The notes under the pieces are model-generated. The model was not told the DNA's origin. It was given only the letters and a program-made list of their open reading frames with translations, and did no database searches. The position numbers and the translations under genes were made by a program. From JBCCIM01 sp965263205 (GTDB lineage Bacteria; Bacteroidota; Rhodothermia; Rhodothermales; JAHQVL01), in NCBI GenBank assembly GCA_965263205.1, contig CBDHHF010000009.1, positions 128,430 through 192,429 on the forward strand: a stretch of 64,000 nucleotides of DNA, in the 5' to 3' direction. The number at the start of each line of letters is the position of its first letter. The first letter of the stretch is position 1. Below, one piece after another: positions 9,325-18,577 of this stretch.

Positions 9325-11910
9325 TTAAAATGCGTCACCAAAAAACAGCGCATTGATGAACAGCCTGTTGGTGCCGTACCAGAACGCCCGAAAGTTGGGG
9401 TTGTCAGCAAACGCAATGATACTGCCCCGCCCTCTGTTCTGCGCAACGAGTGCCATGCTGCCGGCCATGTTCTTGCGTTGCGGCTCTGAAACGTAACCAC
9501 TCAATAACGGCGTCGACGTATATACGCCTACATTTGCACCTACAATATCCGATGGTTCGTAAAACGTGGTGCCACGTCGGAACAGTGGAATCGTATCCCG
9601 CAGACCAAAAGCGAGCGGGTGGGTCGTATCCAGCCGGCCTTCTGCAATCAAGCCGCCAATGCGTTGCGCGCCGCGCGCCTCATCCAGTTGATTGAATGGC
9701 AGGTCACGGTACAGTGAATCGGTATCCAGTGTTTTGCGCGCCAGATCGATCAGGTTACTACGAACGGCCCAATCGGTCGCTGAAGCCAGCGTGATGAGGC
9801 GTCCACCACCGCGCACCCACGTATTGATCGCCTCCGTGTTGATGCCGCTATAAAAGCCGCCGGCCATTACAATTGTGGTGTAACGCGATAGATCGACATC
9901 AGCCACATCTTCTACATCGAGCAAAGACACAGGGACTTCATACCGTTCAGCCAACAGATGCCAGACTTCACCCGCGTTGTACGCTGATGTACCAGATCCT
10001 GTAATGAGCGCAACAACCGGTTTATTCAAAACCGTTGCAGATCGTGTGCCCAGGTCACGCCCCGCAAGTGCAAACCCGCTCTCTGCAGCAAATACCTCAA
10101 CGTGGTCATCTGCCACAGCCTGTTCGAGTAACGGCAATAAACCGGCATCCAGGTGGCGCAGCGCAGGGTCTCGGTGCACAGCCGGCACAAAAATGGTCCC
10201 GGGCCCAAAAGTCATCGCCTGCCCATCAACGGTAATGGTGGATGCATCTTGCAAGAGGCGCGGGAAATAGCCGGCATCCAGTAATTTGTAGAGTGTACGG
10301 CCGGCAAAGTATCTATTCCATTTCAACAGATATCCAATTTCCGATGCACCGCCTACCATCCGGCCACCGTCTGGCATTTCAGCCGTCCAGGCCTCACCAA
10401 GATACCGCGCCGGGTTCGAGCGAATTTCACTGTACTCCAGGTCGAACGCCAGCGGCATGGTCCATGTTGAGACATCATAAAATAGCGAGTCCTGGTACGT
10501 TGTCATTGTCTCGAACGCCGTCTGGACAAGACGGGCCTGCGGCTGCGCAACGGGCACCACAAACGCTTCGCCAGCACGATAGACCCGACCATCAGCGCGG
10601 AAGTCTTCATCCAGCACGTGCATTTTCACGCGGTGCCGGCCTAACATCTCACCCAACTTTTGCGCCCGCGTCCGGTCATGCATCAAGTCTACCACGTAGG
10701 CTTTTACTGGATTTGCACGGGCAACATCAGCAGCTGATGCATAAAACGACCGGTGGTATGCCAGCAACTCAGTGCGGAGCGCCACAACGCCTTCGAGTGT
10801 AGACAAAGAGGTAGCGAACTGGTTTTTAACGGTGAAAGCGTAGGTGAGATTTCCGTGATCCGTCTCGCTTTCGAGCGATCGGCTTGATCCCTGTTCAAAT
10901 AAAATACCGATGGCACCATTTGCATCTGGATACGTCGATCCTTTTCCAGAATAGAAATCATCAAAACTCTCTTTTGAATAATAGAGTGATCCGATGTTAT
11001 CGAGCCACTTTGCATGAAAGTCTGCGATGCCAGCCGTGAGTACAAAGTTTTCTTCCGGGGTAAACGGATTGTTACGGCTTGGAATACCCGGCATAAAAAA
11101 GAAGCTGGCAGTTCCTCCCATTTCATGGTGATCCGTCAAGACCTGCGGGCGCCAGGTGTGGAAGACATCCAGACGTGCCTGCGACTCAGGGTGCTGCGCG
11201 GGTAGCCAGTCGCGGTTCAAATCAAACCAGTAATGATTGGTACGGCCACCCGGCCAGGGTTCATTGTGCTCACGGTCGTTTGGATCTGTAGCATGCGCTT
11301 TGCCGCGGTTGCGATTTACCCAGTCCGTAAAGCGATCTCGTCCATCCGGATTAAATACTGGATCCAGGATGATTACTGCGTTATCGAGCAATTCTTCAAA
11401 GGCGGCTCCCTGCGCGGCCGCGAGATGATACAGATACAAGACTGCTGCTTCCGCTGTACTCGCTTCGTTTCCGTGTACAGCGTATCCCTGTGATACAATA
11501 ACAGGCATTTCCTCTAGCTCTGCATCCGTAACACTCCCCGGGACGTCAGACAGCCGCTGGTTTTGCGCCAGAATAGCATCTAAACGTGCATGATTCGCAG
11601 GTGAAGTTACAATCGCATGGATAAGCGGCCTGTTTTCGTAAGAATATCCGTGGGTGTTCACAACAACTCGATCGCTGAGCGCTGCTACCGCCTCAAAATA
11701 ATCGACAATCTGGTGGGGTGTGGTATGGTAGGTACCTATGGTGTGCCGCACTATATCCTGAGGCGCAGGGATATCACTATTGTAGCCGGAAATACCTGGT
11801 ATTTCGATCTCAAAAGCTGCCGGCAATTTTTGCGCATTTAGTAAGTTTAGGCTCGACCATAATAGGACAACCGCAAAAACACGTACAACGATCTGCATGA
11901 TGTAATCCAA
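9325..11910 (-). CDS. Secreted M14-family zinc carboxypeptidase
   Basis: The product has 861 residues. A signal peptide covers about residues 1-26 (LLNA|QK); an internal Met5 at 11898 is an equally possible start. The M14 domain covers about 55-350. Its zinc motif HxxE is His146-Glu149 in 'GYAVHGNEAS', and the third ligand is in 'TDHHEMGG' (residues 260-266). Substrate-site pieces are 'DPVFNPDGRDRF' and 'FDLNRDWL'. The C-terminal 350 residues lack the peptidase fold and contain a glutamine-amidotransferase-like segment ('VMAGGFYSGINTEAINTWVRGGG'), common in this large M14 subgroup. The likely role is trimming C-terminal amino acids from peptides outside the cytoplasm. It is a single gene with its own promoter region at 11911-12182, shared with the divergent glycoside hydrolase. 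Confidence 0.9.
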   Translation of the reverse strand: MDYIMQIVVRVFAVVLLWSSLNLLNAQKLPAAFEIEIPGISGYNSDIPAPQDIVRHTIGTYHTTPHQIVDYFEAVAALSDRVVVNTHGYSYENRPLIHAIVTSPANHARLDAILAQNQRLSDVPGSVTDAELEEMPVIVSQGYAVHGNEASTAEAAVLYLYHLAAAQGAAFEELLDNAVIILDPVFNPDGRDRFTDWVNRNRGKAHATDPNDREHNEPWPGGRTNHYWFDLNRDWLPAQHPESQARLDVFHTWRPQVLTDHHEMGGTASFFFMPGIPSRNNPFTPEENFVLTAGIADFHAKWLDNIGSLYYSKESFDDFYSGKGSTYPDANGAIGILFEQGSSRSLESETDHGNLTYAFTVKNQFATSLSTLEGVVALRTELLAYHRSFYASAADVARANPVKAYVVDLMHDRTRAQKLGEMLGRHRVKMHVLDEDFRADGRVYRAGEAFVVPVAQPQARLVQTAFETMTTYQDSLFYDVSTWTMPLAFDLEYSEIRSNPARYLGEAWTAEMPDGGRMVGGASEIGYLLKWNRYFAGRTLYKLLDAGYFPRLLQDASTITVDGQAMTFGPGTIFVPAVHRDPALRHLDAGLLPLLEQAVADDHVEVFAAESGFALAGRDLGTRSATVLNKPVVALITGSGTSAYNAGEVWHLLAERYEVPVSLLDVEDVADVDLSRYTTIVMAGGFYSGINTEAINTWVRGGGRLITLASATDWAVRSNLIDLARKTLDTDSLYRDLPFNQLDEARGAQRIGGLIAEGRLDTTHPLAFGLRDTIPLFRRGTTFYEPSDIVGANVGVYTSTPLLSGYVSEPQRKNMAGSMALVAQNRGRGSIIAFADNPNFRAFWYGTNRLFINALFFGDAF

Positions 11911-12182
11911 TTCTATTTTGATAAACTAGCGCGTTAGGCTGGAGAAAAAAGTGTATCGTGGTGGGATTGAGCGCAAAGTACGTAGCAACACTTTGTGGCA
12001 CAACTCTTGCTAAACACTAATTCAGCTACGCTCTTCAACGCCCCCTGATGATTGCATAGCGTGTCTGACCTCAAGAGGCATAACATCAGCCGGGCGCATA
12101 CAGTTCTTTTTTCATCTTCAAATATGATTTAAACCTGTTCACGTTTGAATCTGGTTTTGAGTCTTATCCTCGTACGATATCT

Positions 12183-14921
12183 GTGGGTGTGATTAAATTT
12201 AGCATTCTATCAATCGTCCTGTTGCTCAACATTTCTCCTGTTGCAAACAGTTTTGCAGCAGTCGACCCTACCGTTGGCAATATTTCTCCCGATAAAACGG
12301 CCCCCTCATCTGCTACTGCCCAGCCGGCAGCACAAAAAGCAAATGTAACGGCCACCGGAGAGTTCAAAAAATGGCATCCTATAACCATTTCGCTGGAAGG
12401 TCCTTCTGCAAGCGAAACCGGATCGCCCAATCCATTCCTGGAATACCGCTTTGAGGTGATCTTCTCACAGGCGGAGAAAAGCATCACCGTACCGGGCTAT
12501 TTTGCAGCTGACGGCAATGCGGCTGAAACCAGTGCATCCAGTGGTAACATCTGGCGCGCGCACTTTATCCCCCCTACAACGGGTGGCTGGACCTATCGGA
12601 CGTCGTTCCGCCAGGGTTCAAACATTGCAGTCAGCACCAATCCCAATGAAGGCACTGCCGTCGCAGATTTCGACAACATTTTTGGATCGTTTGACATCCA
12701 GGAAACTGACAAAAGCGGTGCGGACCATCGCGGCAAAGGTAAACTTCGTTATGTAGGAGAACACTACCTGCAATACGACAATGGCGACTACTACATTAAA
12801 GGCGGTACCGATAGCCCGGAAAACCTGCTTGCTTATGTCGACTTCGACGCAACGTACAACAACGGTGGCACAAACTTTACTAAAGATTGGGGCATCCACG
12901 TATCGGATTGGAACGAAGGCGACCCAACCTGGCAAAATGGCAAAGGCAAAGGCCTGATAGGCGCGGTAAACTATTTGGGTGAAAAAGGCGTCAACTCAGC
13001 CTATTTCCTGACCATGAACATCAATGGCGATGGTGATGATGTATGGCCCTGGACAGGTCCTGGCGAGCGCTTCCGTTTCGACGTGTCCAAACTCGACCAA
13101 TGGAATATCGTTTTCGACCAGATGGATCGTAAAGGCATCATGCTGCACATCCAGACACAGGAAACAGAAAATGAATTGCTCCTGGATGGCGGTAACTTGG
13201 GCGTCCAACGCAAATTGTATTATCGGGAATTGGTGGCTCGTTTTGGATATCATCATGCGATTACCTGGAATTTAGGTGAAGAGAACGAGGACAATACAAC
13301 CCAACAGCGCAAAGACTTTGCGAACTACCTCAACGAGCTCGATCCGTATGATCATCCCATTGTTGTGCATACGCTACCCGGACAGTGGAACGACATTTAT
13401 ACGCCGTTGCTCGACTTCCCAAGCTTTGACGGCTCCTCGCTTCAGGTAGGCAAACCTGAAGATACACACTGGTTAACGCTCGACTGGGTGAACAAATCAG
13501 CAGCAGCCGGCAAAAAGTGGTACGTGTGTATGGATGAGTCTGGCCCCTGGCAGTTAGGGGCTACACCAGATGGACCCGGTAACAACCACGACACAATCCG
13601 CAAAGAAGTCCTTTGGGCCAACTTGATGGCCGGCGGCGGCGGTGTCGAATGGTACTTCGGCTACGATTATCCCAACGATCACGACCTGAGTTCTGAGAAC
13701 TTCAAAAACCGCGAAAACGTCTGGAATATTACGCGGTATGCGGTAGAATTCTTCCAGAACTACTTGCCGTACGTGGAAATGAAGTCTAATGACGGCCTCG
13801 CTACCAACGGCAACAGCTACACGTTCGCAAAAGAAGGCGAAGTATACGCTGTCTACCTGAAGAATGGTGGGACAACCAACTTAAACTTGTCGGGCGCATC
13901 TGGTACGTTAAATGTACAGTGGTTCGACCCGCGGAACGGCGGTGCCCTGCAAAATGGTACAGTCACACAGGTTAACGCCGGCGGCTCTGTTTCTATCGGC
14001 CAGCCACCCAACAATACCAATGCAGACTGGGTGGCGCTGGTGAGTACGCAGCCAAACACCACATTCGGCGATGCAACCAATGACGGTGAAATCTCAGCAC
14101 TGGATGCCTCGCTCATTCTACAGCATTCCATCGAAATTATCATTCTGCCGGGTAGCATTACACCAACAATCGATGTATCGGGCAACGGTGAGATCTCGGC
14201 CTTCGATGCTTCGCTAGTACTCCAGCACGTCGTGGAGTTGATCAGCTGCTTCCCGGTCGATCCAACATGTGGCAGCGGCAAAACCAGTGCTATCACCACA
14301 TCGGAAGCACTGCTTCAACGCGAAGACGGTAGCGATGGCCGCTTCAACGTACATGTTGGACTTGACGCAACAGGCAGCAACCAGGCCATCGAATTAAAAT
14401 TGACCTACAATCCGGAAGCAGCAACCCTCAGGGACATCGAAAGCCGGCTCCCCGACGGTTGGCAATTGCTCAGGAACGAACAGCCTGGTGTAGTACACAT
14501 CGCAGGTGCTGGATTACCGGCAACACTCTCAGACCGTGTCTTGTCGCTTGAGTTTGAGCGATTGGGTACTGGCACTACCGTAAACCTTACAGGGCATGTT
14601 GCCATTGATGAAGCAGATGCGCAGCCTTTCACCCTGGCTGATGAAAACCAGCAACCTGCTGCATTCCTCCTTGGCGACAACTATCCGAATCCGTTCAATC
14701 CAGAGACGTCCATCCAGTACGCTATTCCTGCGCAGGAGCATGTTAAGCTAACCGTCTTCGATATGACGGGTCGCGTGGTGGGTACGCTCGTGGATCAGGT
14801 CCAGGCAGCCGGCAACTATGCCGTCCGTTTTGACGCAGCCAACCTGCCGAGTGGTACGTACCTGTACAGACTGGAAGCCGGCGCGAATGTGCAAACCCGC
14901 AAGATGACGCTGATCAAGTAG
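12183..14921 (+). CDS. Secreted DUF5060/DUF4038-like glycoside hydrolase with dockerin, cohesin-like and type IX sorting domains
   Basis: The product has 912 residues from a GTG start; a signal peptide ends near SFA (residue 25). Modules in order: a DUF5060-like beta domain (about 57-150); a TIM-barrel glycosidase-like domain (about 185-535) with 'YIKGGTDSPENLLAY', 'AITWNLGEENED' and 'DESGPWQLG'; a collagen-binding-like beta domain (about 535-625); and a dockerin-like pair of calcium loops (about 627-695), 'GDATNDGEISALDASLILQ' and 'DVSGNGEISAFDASLVLQ'. After these come a cohesin-like domain (about 700-815) and a sorting domain (828-912) with 'GDNYPNPFNPETS', ending RKMTLIK. The Glu in 'NLGEENED' is a plausible catalytic acid, but the substrate is unknown. 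A dockerin followed by a cohesin-like domain in one chain is typical of this group's secreted enzymes rather than of cellulosomes. Confidence 0.85.
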   Translation: MGVIKFSILSIVLLLNISPVANSFAAVDPTVGNISPDKTAPSSATAQPAAQKANVTATGEFKKWHPITISLEGPSASETGSPNPFLEYRFEVIFSQAEKSITVPGYFAADGNAAETSASSGNIWRAHFIPPTTGGWTYRTSFRQGSNIAVSTNPNEGTAVADFDNIFGSFDIQETDKSGADHRGKGKLRYVGEHYLQYDNGDYYIKGGTDSPENLLAYVDFDATYNNGGTNFTKDWGIHVSDWNEGDPTWQNGKGKGLIGAVNYLGEKGVNSAYFLTMNINGDGDDVWPWTGPGERFRFDVSKLDQWNIVFDQMDRKGIMLHIQTQETENELLLDGGNLGVQRKLYYRELVARFGYHHAITWNLGEENEDNTTQQRKDFANYLNELDPYDHPIVVHTLPGQWNDIYTPLLDFPSFDGSSLQVGKPEDTHWLTLDWVNKSAAAGKKWYVCMDESGPWQLGATPDGPGNNHDTIRKEVLWANLMAGGGGVEWYFGYDYPNDHDLSSENFKNRENVWNITRYAVEFFQNYLPYVEMKSNDGLATNGNSYTFAKEGEVYAVYLKNGGTTNLNLSGASGTLNVQWFDPRNGGALQNGTVTQVNAGGSVSIGQPPNNTNADWVALVSTQPNTTFGDATNDGEISALDASLILQHSIEIIILPGSITPTIDVSGNGEISAFDASLVLQHVVELISCFPVDPTCGSGKTSAITTSEALLQREDGSDGRFNVHVGLDATGSNQAIELKLTYNPEAATLRDIESRLPDGWQLLRNEQPGVVHIAGAGLPATLSDRVLSLEFERLGTGTTVNLTGHVAIDEADAQPFTLADENQQPAAFLLGDNYPNPFNPETSIQYAIPAQEHVKLTVFDMTGRVVGTLVDQVQAAGNYAVRFDAANLPSGTYLYRLEAGANVQTRKMTLIK

Positions 14922-14950
14922 TCAATAGTCTATTCGTATTTCCATTACGC

Positions 14951-15019
14951 CATGCCGGACTTGATCCGGTATCCAGATTTCATCCATTGAGTCCAGGGTA
15001 CCGAATCAAGTCCGGCATG
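14951..15019. repeat. REP-like inverted repeat, 21-bp arms
   Basis: CATGCCGGACTTGATCCGGTA at 14951-14971 is inverted at 14999-15019 with one mismatch. It lies between two convergent genes (the glycoside hydrolase and the toxin) and could end transcription both ways. One arm belongs to the same family as the palindrome at 15765-15785. Confidence 0.75.
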
Positions 15020-15040
15020 ACGCGTTTGATACCCTTGGGC

Positions 15041-15316
15041 TTATTTATAGTGAAATCGTGCCTGTAGGAAGACAACACGGTGTTCTTCGATAAGGTATAC
15101 CAGGCGGTCTTGTTTGGTTATGCGTCGCGACCCAAAGCCCGACCCGAGATATTTGAGCGCTTCTGGCTTCCCAATGCCACTAAACGGATCGCGCATTACA
15201 GCCTCAACCAGGTCGAGCACCCGCAGTGCTGTTTTACGGTTAGTCTTAACCCAGAAATAAATGTCTTCGATACAGTGCGGTGCAAATACTGCATCACGCT
15301 TCTTCTTACTCGTCAT
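15041..15316 (-). CDS. yoeB: YoeB-family toxin (RelE/ParE fold mRNA interferase)
   Basis: The 91 residues are close to the 84 of the E. coli protein. YoeB toxins cut mRNA in the ribosomal A site. Family landmarks are present: 'DIYFWVKTNRKTALRVLDLV', the block 'DPFSGIGKPEALK' with the catalytic-region Glu, 'SRRITKQDRLVYLIEE' with the active-site Arg, and the C-terminal 'RFHYK' with the conserved His-Tyr pair. All expected residues are present, so it should be active. It overlaps the antitoxin gene by 11 bases and is transcribed after it, the normal order for this module. Confidence 0.93.
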   Translation of the reverse strand: MTSKKKRDAVFAPHCIEDIYFWVKTNRKTALRVLDLVEAVMRDPFSGIGKPEALKYLGSGFGSRRITKQDRLVYLIEEHRVVFLQARFHYK

Positions 15317-15602
15317 TGGTGGCGTTCAACGCTTCACGCAAAGACGCAATGCTCAACGGTTCACTGTGCTCTTCTTCACCGCCAGCTCTCGCCCAGGCAA
15401 CAGAATCGAGCAATCGGCTGGCATTGGCGGGTGTACTCAATAGATAGAGGGTTTCTTGCAACGCTGACAGATCATCTGCCGGCAAAACAGCCAGATCTTC
15501 TTTGCCTCGCCGCTTCAGGATAACGGTCTCGCGATCTTCAATAATTTTATCCCAAAGCCTGGCCAGGTTCTGCCGCGCGTCGCTGTAAGAAATTGTACTC
15601 AT
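15306..15602 (-). CDS. yefM: YefM-family antitoxin
   Basis: The product has 98 residues. The N-terminal Phd/YefM DNA-binding fold starts 'MSTISYSDARQNLARLWDKI' and continues with 'ILKRRGKEDLAVLPADDLSALQETLYLL', matching YefM. The C-terminal third is acidic and presumably disordered until bound to YoeB. It neutralises the toxin and represses the pair's promoter. The operator with two TGTACA cores lies immediately before the start codon at 15602. Confidence 0.93.
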   Translation of the reverse strand: MSTISYSDARQNLARLWDKIIEDRETVILKRRGKEDLAVLPADDLSALQETLYLLSTPANASRLLDSVAWARAGGEEEHSEPLSIASLREALNATNDE

Positions 15603-15608
15603 AATAAA

Positions 15609-15630
15609 CCTGTACAGGATTGTTGTACAA
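15609..15630 (-). promoter_or_regulatory. YefM-YoeB operator with two TGTACA palindromes
   Basis: CCTGTACAGG (15609-15618) is a perfect palindrome and TTGTACAA (15623-15630) is a second. Both centre on TGTACA, 13 bases apart centre to centre. YefM of E. coli binds two palindromes with this core ahead of its own gene, so this is the expected autorepression site. It ends 7 bases from the yefM start codon. Confidence 0.75.
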
Positions 15631-15764
15631 TAACTACGAACGCTAACTAAACGAGTTTCAACTGATCCCCGCCTCGCTATTCATATCTCAACTACTTCTT
15701 AAGACACAGGCGCTTACCACGATATACCTTTCGATCCAATCGCACATTTACTGGCGCATCCTGG

Positions 15765-15785
15765 ATACCGGATTAAGTCCGGTAT
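15765..15785. repeat. Second REP-like palindrome, upstream of the toxin-antitoxin pair
   Basis: ATACCGGA-TTAAG-TCCGGTAT is a perfect palindrome. Its context (CTGGATACCGG...GTCCGGTATGACG) matches one arm of the repeat at 14951-15019. The rest of the 318-base gap from 15603 to 15920 holds the TA operator, presumably the promoters of yefM and of the TonB receptor, and nothing else I can identify. Confidence 0.7.
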
Positions 15786-15920
15786 GACGTGTTTTTTAAG
15801 CGCGTTGAACGCGAAAAAGCTTCAAGTGAGCAGGAAATGATTAAGTTTTGATCTTCTTAGTGAGCGTTACGCTGGTATATCTTGCCTGAAATTGGTTTTA
15901 CAAACAAGTTCAGCGGATAA

Positions 15921-18302
15921 ATGTCTAGATCTACACACATTACACTCACTCTTATTGCCAGTCTGTTTTTCGCTACGACAGCACTCGCACAATCAACAGG
16001 TAAAATCACGGGCACCATCACCGATGAAGCAACCAATTTGCCGCTTGAAGGGGTGAGTGTCCTTTTGGATACGGAAGAACGAGGTACAGCCACAAATAGT
16101 CAGGGTGTTTACAACTTTACGCGCATCACTCCTGGTCAACACATCCTGACCATTCGGGCGATTGGTTTTGCGCCCGTTGAAGAGATGATCTTCGTGGTTG
16201 CTGATACTACAACCAAATACGACGTAGCCCTTTCGCCGGCGCCCATCACCCTGGACGAAATCCTTGCACAGGCAGATCGGCCCTTTTCGACCGCTTCTTC
16301 GGCAACAATCCGGGCATTTGATATTGCGACACGCCCTGTTCAATCTTCACAGGACTTGCTCCAGCTAACCCCCGGTCTGGTAACTGCACAACACGCCGGC
16401 GGTGGCAAAGCTGAACAGATTTTCCTCCGGGGCTTCGATGCAGATCACGGCACTGACGTTGCAATCACCGTCGATGGTATCCCGGTCAACATGGTTTCCC
16501 ACGGACACGGTCAGGGGTATGCAGACCTGCATTTTGTGATTCCGGAGTTGGTTGAGCAAATCGATGTAAACAAGGGACCCTACGATGCACGCTTTGGCAA
16601 CCTTGCAACAGCCGGCGCCATTGCATTCACCACAAAGGATCACCTCGACCACAACATGATTCGCCTCGAGGGCGGCCATTTCAACACGGCAAGTCTGACA
16701 GCACTGTACCAGCTTCCCGTTGTGACGAATGGCCACCAGGGCGCATATTTTGGCGGACAGTTTCGCAATACAGACGGCCCGGTCGAGCAGCCGCAAGGAT
16801 TTCAGCGCTTTAACTTGTTTGGCAAATTCCACACGCACCTCAATGAATCAGCCAAACTAGCACTGGGTATTAGCGGATTTAGTTCAGCCTGGGATGCATC
16901 AGGACAAATCCCTGCGCGGGCCATCGAACAGGGATTGATCAGCCGCTTTGGCAGCATCGATGACCTTGAAGGCGGCACGACAGGCCGGCAAGATGCCAAT
17001 CTCACGTACACCGCCCAAAAAGACAACGCGGCGTTTACCATCCAGGGATACGCAACCCGCTACAACTTCAAACTCTTTTCCAACTTCACCTTTTTCCTCG
17101 AAGACCCGATCAACGGCGACATGATCGAGCAAACCGACGACCGGCGGTTGGTGGGACTCAACAGTACATACCGATTCACCCAAACCAGTGGACGGTTTAT
17201 AACAACCACAACGCTTGGAGGTGGATTCCGCGCAGACGACGCTGCTGTTTCGCTCTGGAAGAGCCCCTCCCGGCTCCGGCAGGTCGGCCTTGTCGATGCA
17301 ACCATTGCTGAACGAAACTTGTCTTTGTGGGCGCAACAGGCGTTTGTATTTTCGACAGCTCTCAGATTACAACTGGGGCTTCGCGGCGACTACTTCACGT
17401 TTAATGTAGATGATCACCTCGAAGGTATGCCCGGTGAACTACCAAGAGCCTCAGGGTATGCGCAGCAAGCAATTGTAAGTCCCAAAGCCAGTCTGGTATA
17501 TAGTCCCGCTACATCTGTTGACGTGTTTGTCAACGCCGGCAGCGGTTTTCACTCGAACGATGCCCGAGCCGTTGTGCAAAATCGCCGCGCCAGCGACCTG
17601 CTTCGTACATACCAGCGACGCAACCTGAGCACCGACGAAATCGAGCAAGCCTTCGCCGCGCAACATCTTGATGTTGCACAGGCTTCCGACAATGCACTGC
17701 CTCGTGCCATTGGGAGTGAGCTAGGTGTACGCATGCGGGTGGCAGATCGGCTGCACCTTTCAGCAGCTGCCTGGCTTTTAGACCTGGATAACGAGTTTGT
17801 GTACGTGGGTGATGGCGGCTTCACGGAGCTTAGCGGTCGCAGCCGGCGCTACGGCCTGGATCTCGAAGGCCGGCTGTGGATTACCCCCTGGCTAACGGCT
17901 GATAGCGATGTTAACCTGTCGCGCGGTATACTCAGGGATGAACCAGCCGATGCCAACGAAATTCCACTTGCGCCCCAGTTAACAAGCACCGGTGGCATCA
18001 CCATCGTGCATCCGAATGGCTTTGAGGGCAGTTTGCGGTACATCCATATTGGCAGCCGGCCGGCCAACGAGACCGGCAGTGTGACAGCAGAAGGATACAC
18101 CCTCTTCAATGCGTTTGCAGCGTATCAACTAGGTGACATCAAACTCTCGCTTGCCCTGGAGAATCTGTTCGACGTAGCATGGAATGAAGCGCAATTTGAT
18201 ACCGATTCTCGCCTATTCGGGGAGGTAACATCTACTTCAGAGCTTCATTTCACACCGGGCAACCCAAGAGCACTGCGTATTGGGGTGAGCTATGTGTTTT
18301 GA
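15921..18302 (+). CDS. TonB-dependent outer-membrane receptor
   Basis: The product has 793 residues. A signal peptide ends after TALA (about residue 23). A carboxypeptidase-regulatory-like domain (about 25-105, 'GKITGTITDEATNLPLEGVSV') is followed by a plug (about 115-240) and a beta barrel ending in Phe ('GVSYVF'), as outer-membrane insertion requires. The plug contains 'FLRGFDADHGTDVAITVDG' and 'NMVSHGHGQGYADLH'. This His/Asp-rich pair of motifs marks one subgroup of receptors and hints at a metal ligand, although the substrate is unproven. The gene is alone, with a strong terminator after it and no transport partner next to it. No clear Shine-Dalgarno precedes the ATG. Confidence 0.9.
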   Translation: MSRSTHITLTLIASLFFATTALAQSTGKITGTITDEATNLPLEGVSVLLDTEERGTATNSQGVYNFTRITPGQHILTIRAIGFAPVEEMIFVVADTTTKYDVALSPAPITLDEILAQADRPFSTASSATIRAFDIATRPVQSSQDLLQLTPGLVTAQHAGGGKAEQIFLRGFDADHGTDVAITVDGIPVNMVSHGHGQGYADLHFVIPELVEQIDVNKGPYDARFGNLATAGAIAFTTKDHLDHNMIRLEGGHFNTASLTALYQLPVVTNGHQGAYFGGQFRNTDGPVEQPQGFQRFNLFGKFHTHLNESAKLALGISGFSSAWDASGQIPARAIEQGLISRFGSIDDLEGGTTGRQDANLTYTAQKDNAAFTIQGYATRYNFKLFSNFTFFLEDPINGDMIEQTDDRRLVGLNSTYRFTQTSGRFITTTTLGGGFRADDAAVSLWKSPSRLRQVGLVDATIAERNLSLWAQQAFVFSTALRLQLGLRGDYFTFNVDDHLEGMPGELPRASGYAQQAIVSPKASLVYSPATSVDVFVNAGSGFHSNDARAVVQNRRASDLLRTYQRRNLSTDEIEQAFAAQHLDVAQASDNALPRAIGSELGVRMRVADRLHLSAAAWLLDLDNEFVYVGDGGFTELSGRSRRYGLDLEGRLWITPWLTADSDVNLSRGILRDEPADANEIPLAPQLTSTGGITIVHPNGFEGSLRYIHIGSRPANETGSVTAEGYTLFNAFAAYQLGDIKLSLALENLFDVAWNEAQFDTDSRLFGEVTSTSELHFTPGNPRALRIGVSYVF

Positions 18303-18311
18303 GTTTAAAAA

Positions 18312-18351
18312 GGCGGGCGATGCGGGCGTCACGTGACTTTCATCGCCCGTC
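18312..18351 (+). terminator. Terminator after the TonB receptor
   Basis: GGCGGGCGATG (18312-18322) pairs with CATCGCCCGTC (18341-18351), with one G-U pair. A short TTATTATG tail follows, and the loop itself contains the palindrome GTCACGTGAC. It starts 9 bases after the stop codon. Confidence 0.7.
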
Positions 18352-18364
18352 TTATTATGTTTTA

Positions 18365-18528
18365 AGAGCCTATCCGAAAACCTGCTTTCTGTCCCCGAGT
18401 GCGAGCGAACGAATCATAGGTGTAGCGCGCGAAGCAGACGTATCCAGTGGATACGTCGATGCAGCGGAACGCAGCATAGGAATTTGTGCAGCCGCGCGAA
18501 GCCCAAATGAGGTTTTCGGATAGGCTCT
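18365..18528. mobile_element. MITE-like element of 164 bp with 19-bp inverted ends
   Basis: AGAGCCTATCCGAAAACCT (18365-18383) is perfectly inverted at 18510-18528. The interior is non-coding and itself folds: GACGTATCC-AGT-GGATACGTC (18437-18457) sits near the centre. Short, non-coding, with perfect terminal inverts: this is the form of a miniature inverted-repeat element mobilised by an outside transposase. A near match to one end recurs at 27228-27250. No target-site duplication is clear. Confidence 0.55.
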
Positions 18529-18577
18529 AAGTACATTCTTTCCACAATTGCTGTATCAGCTTAAGCCCTTGCTTGAA

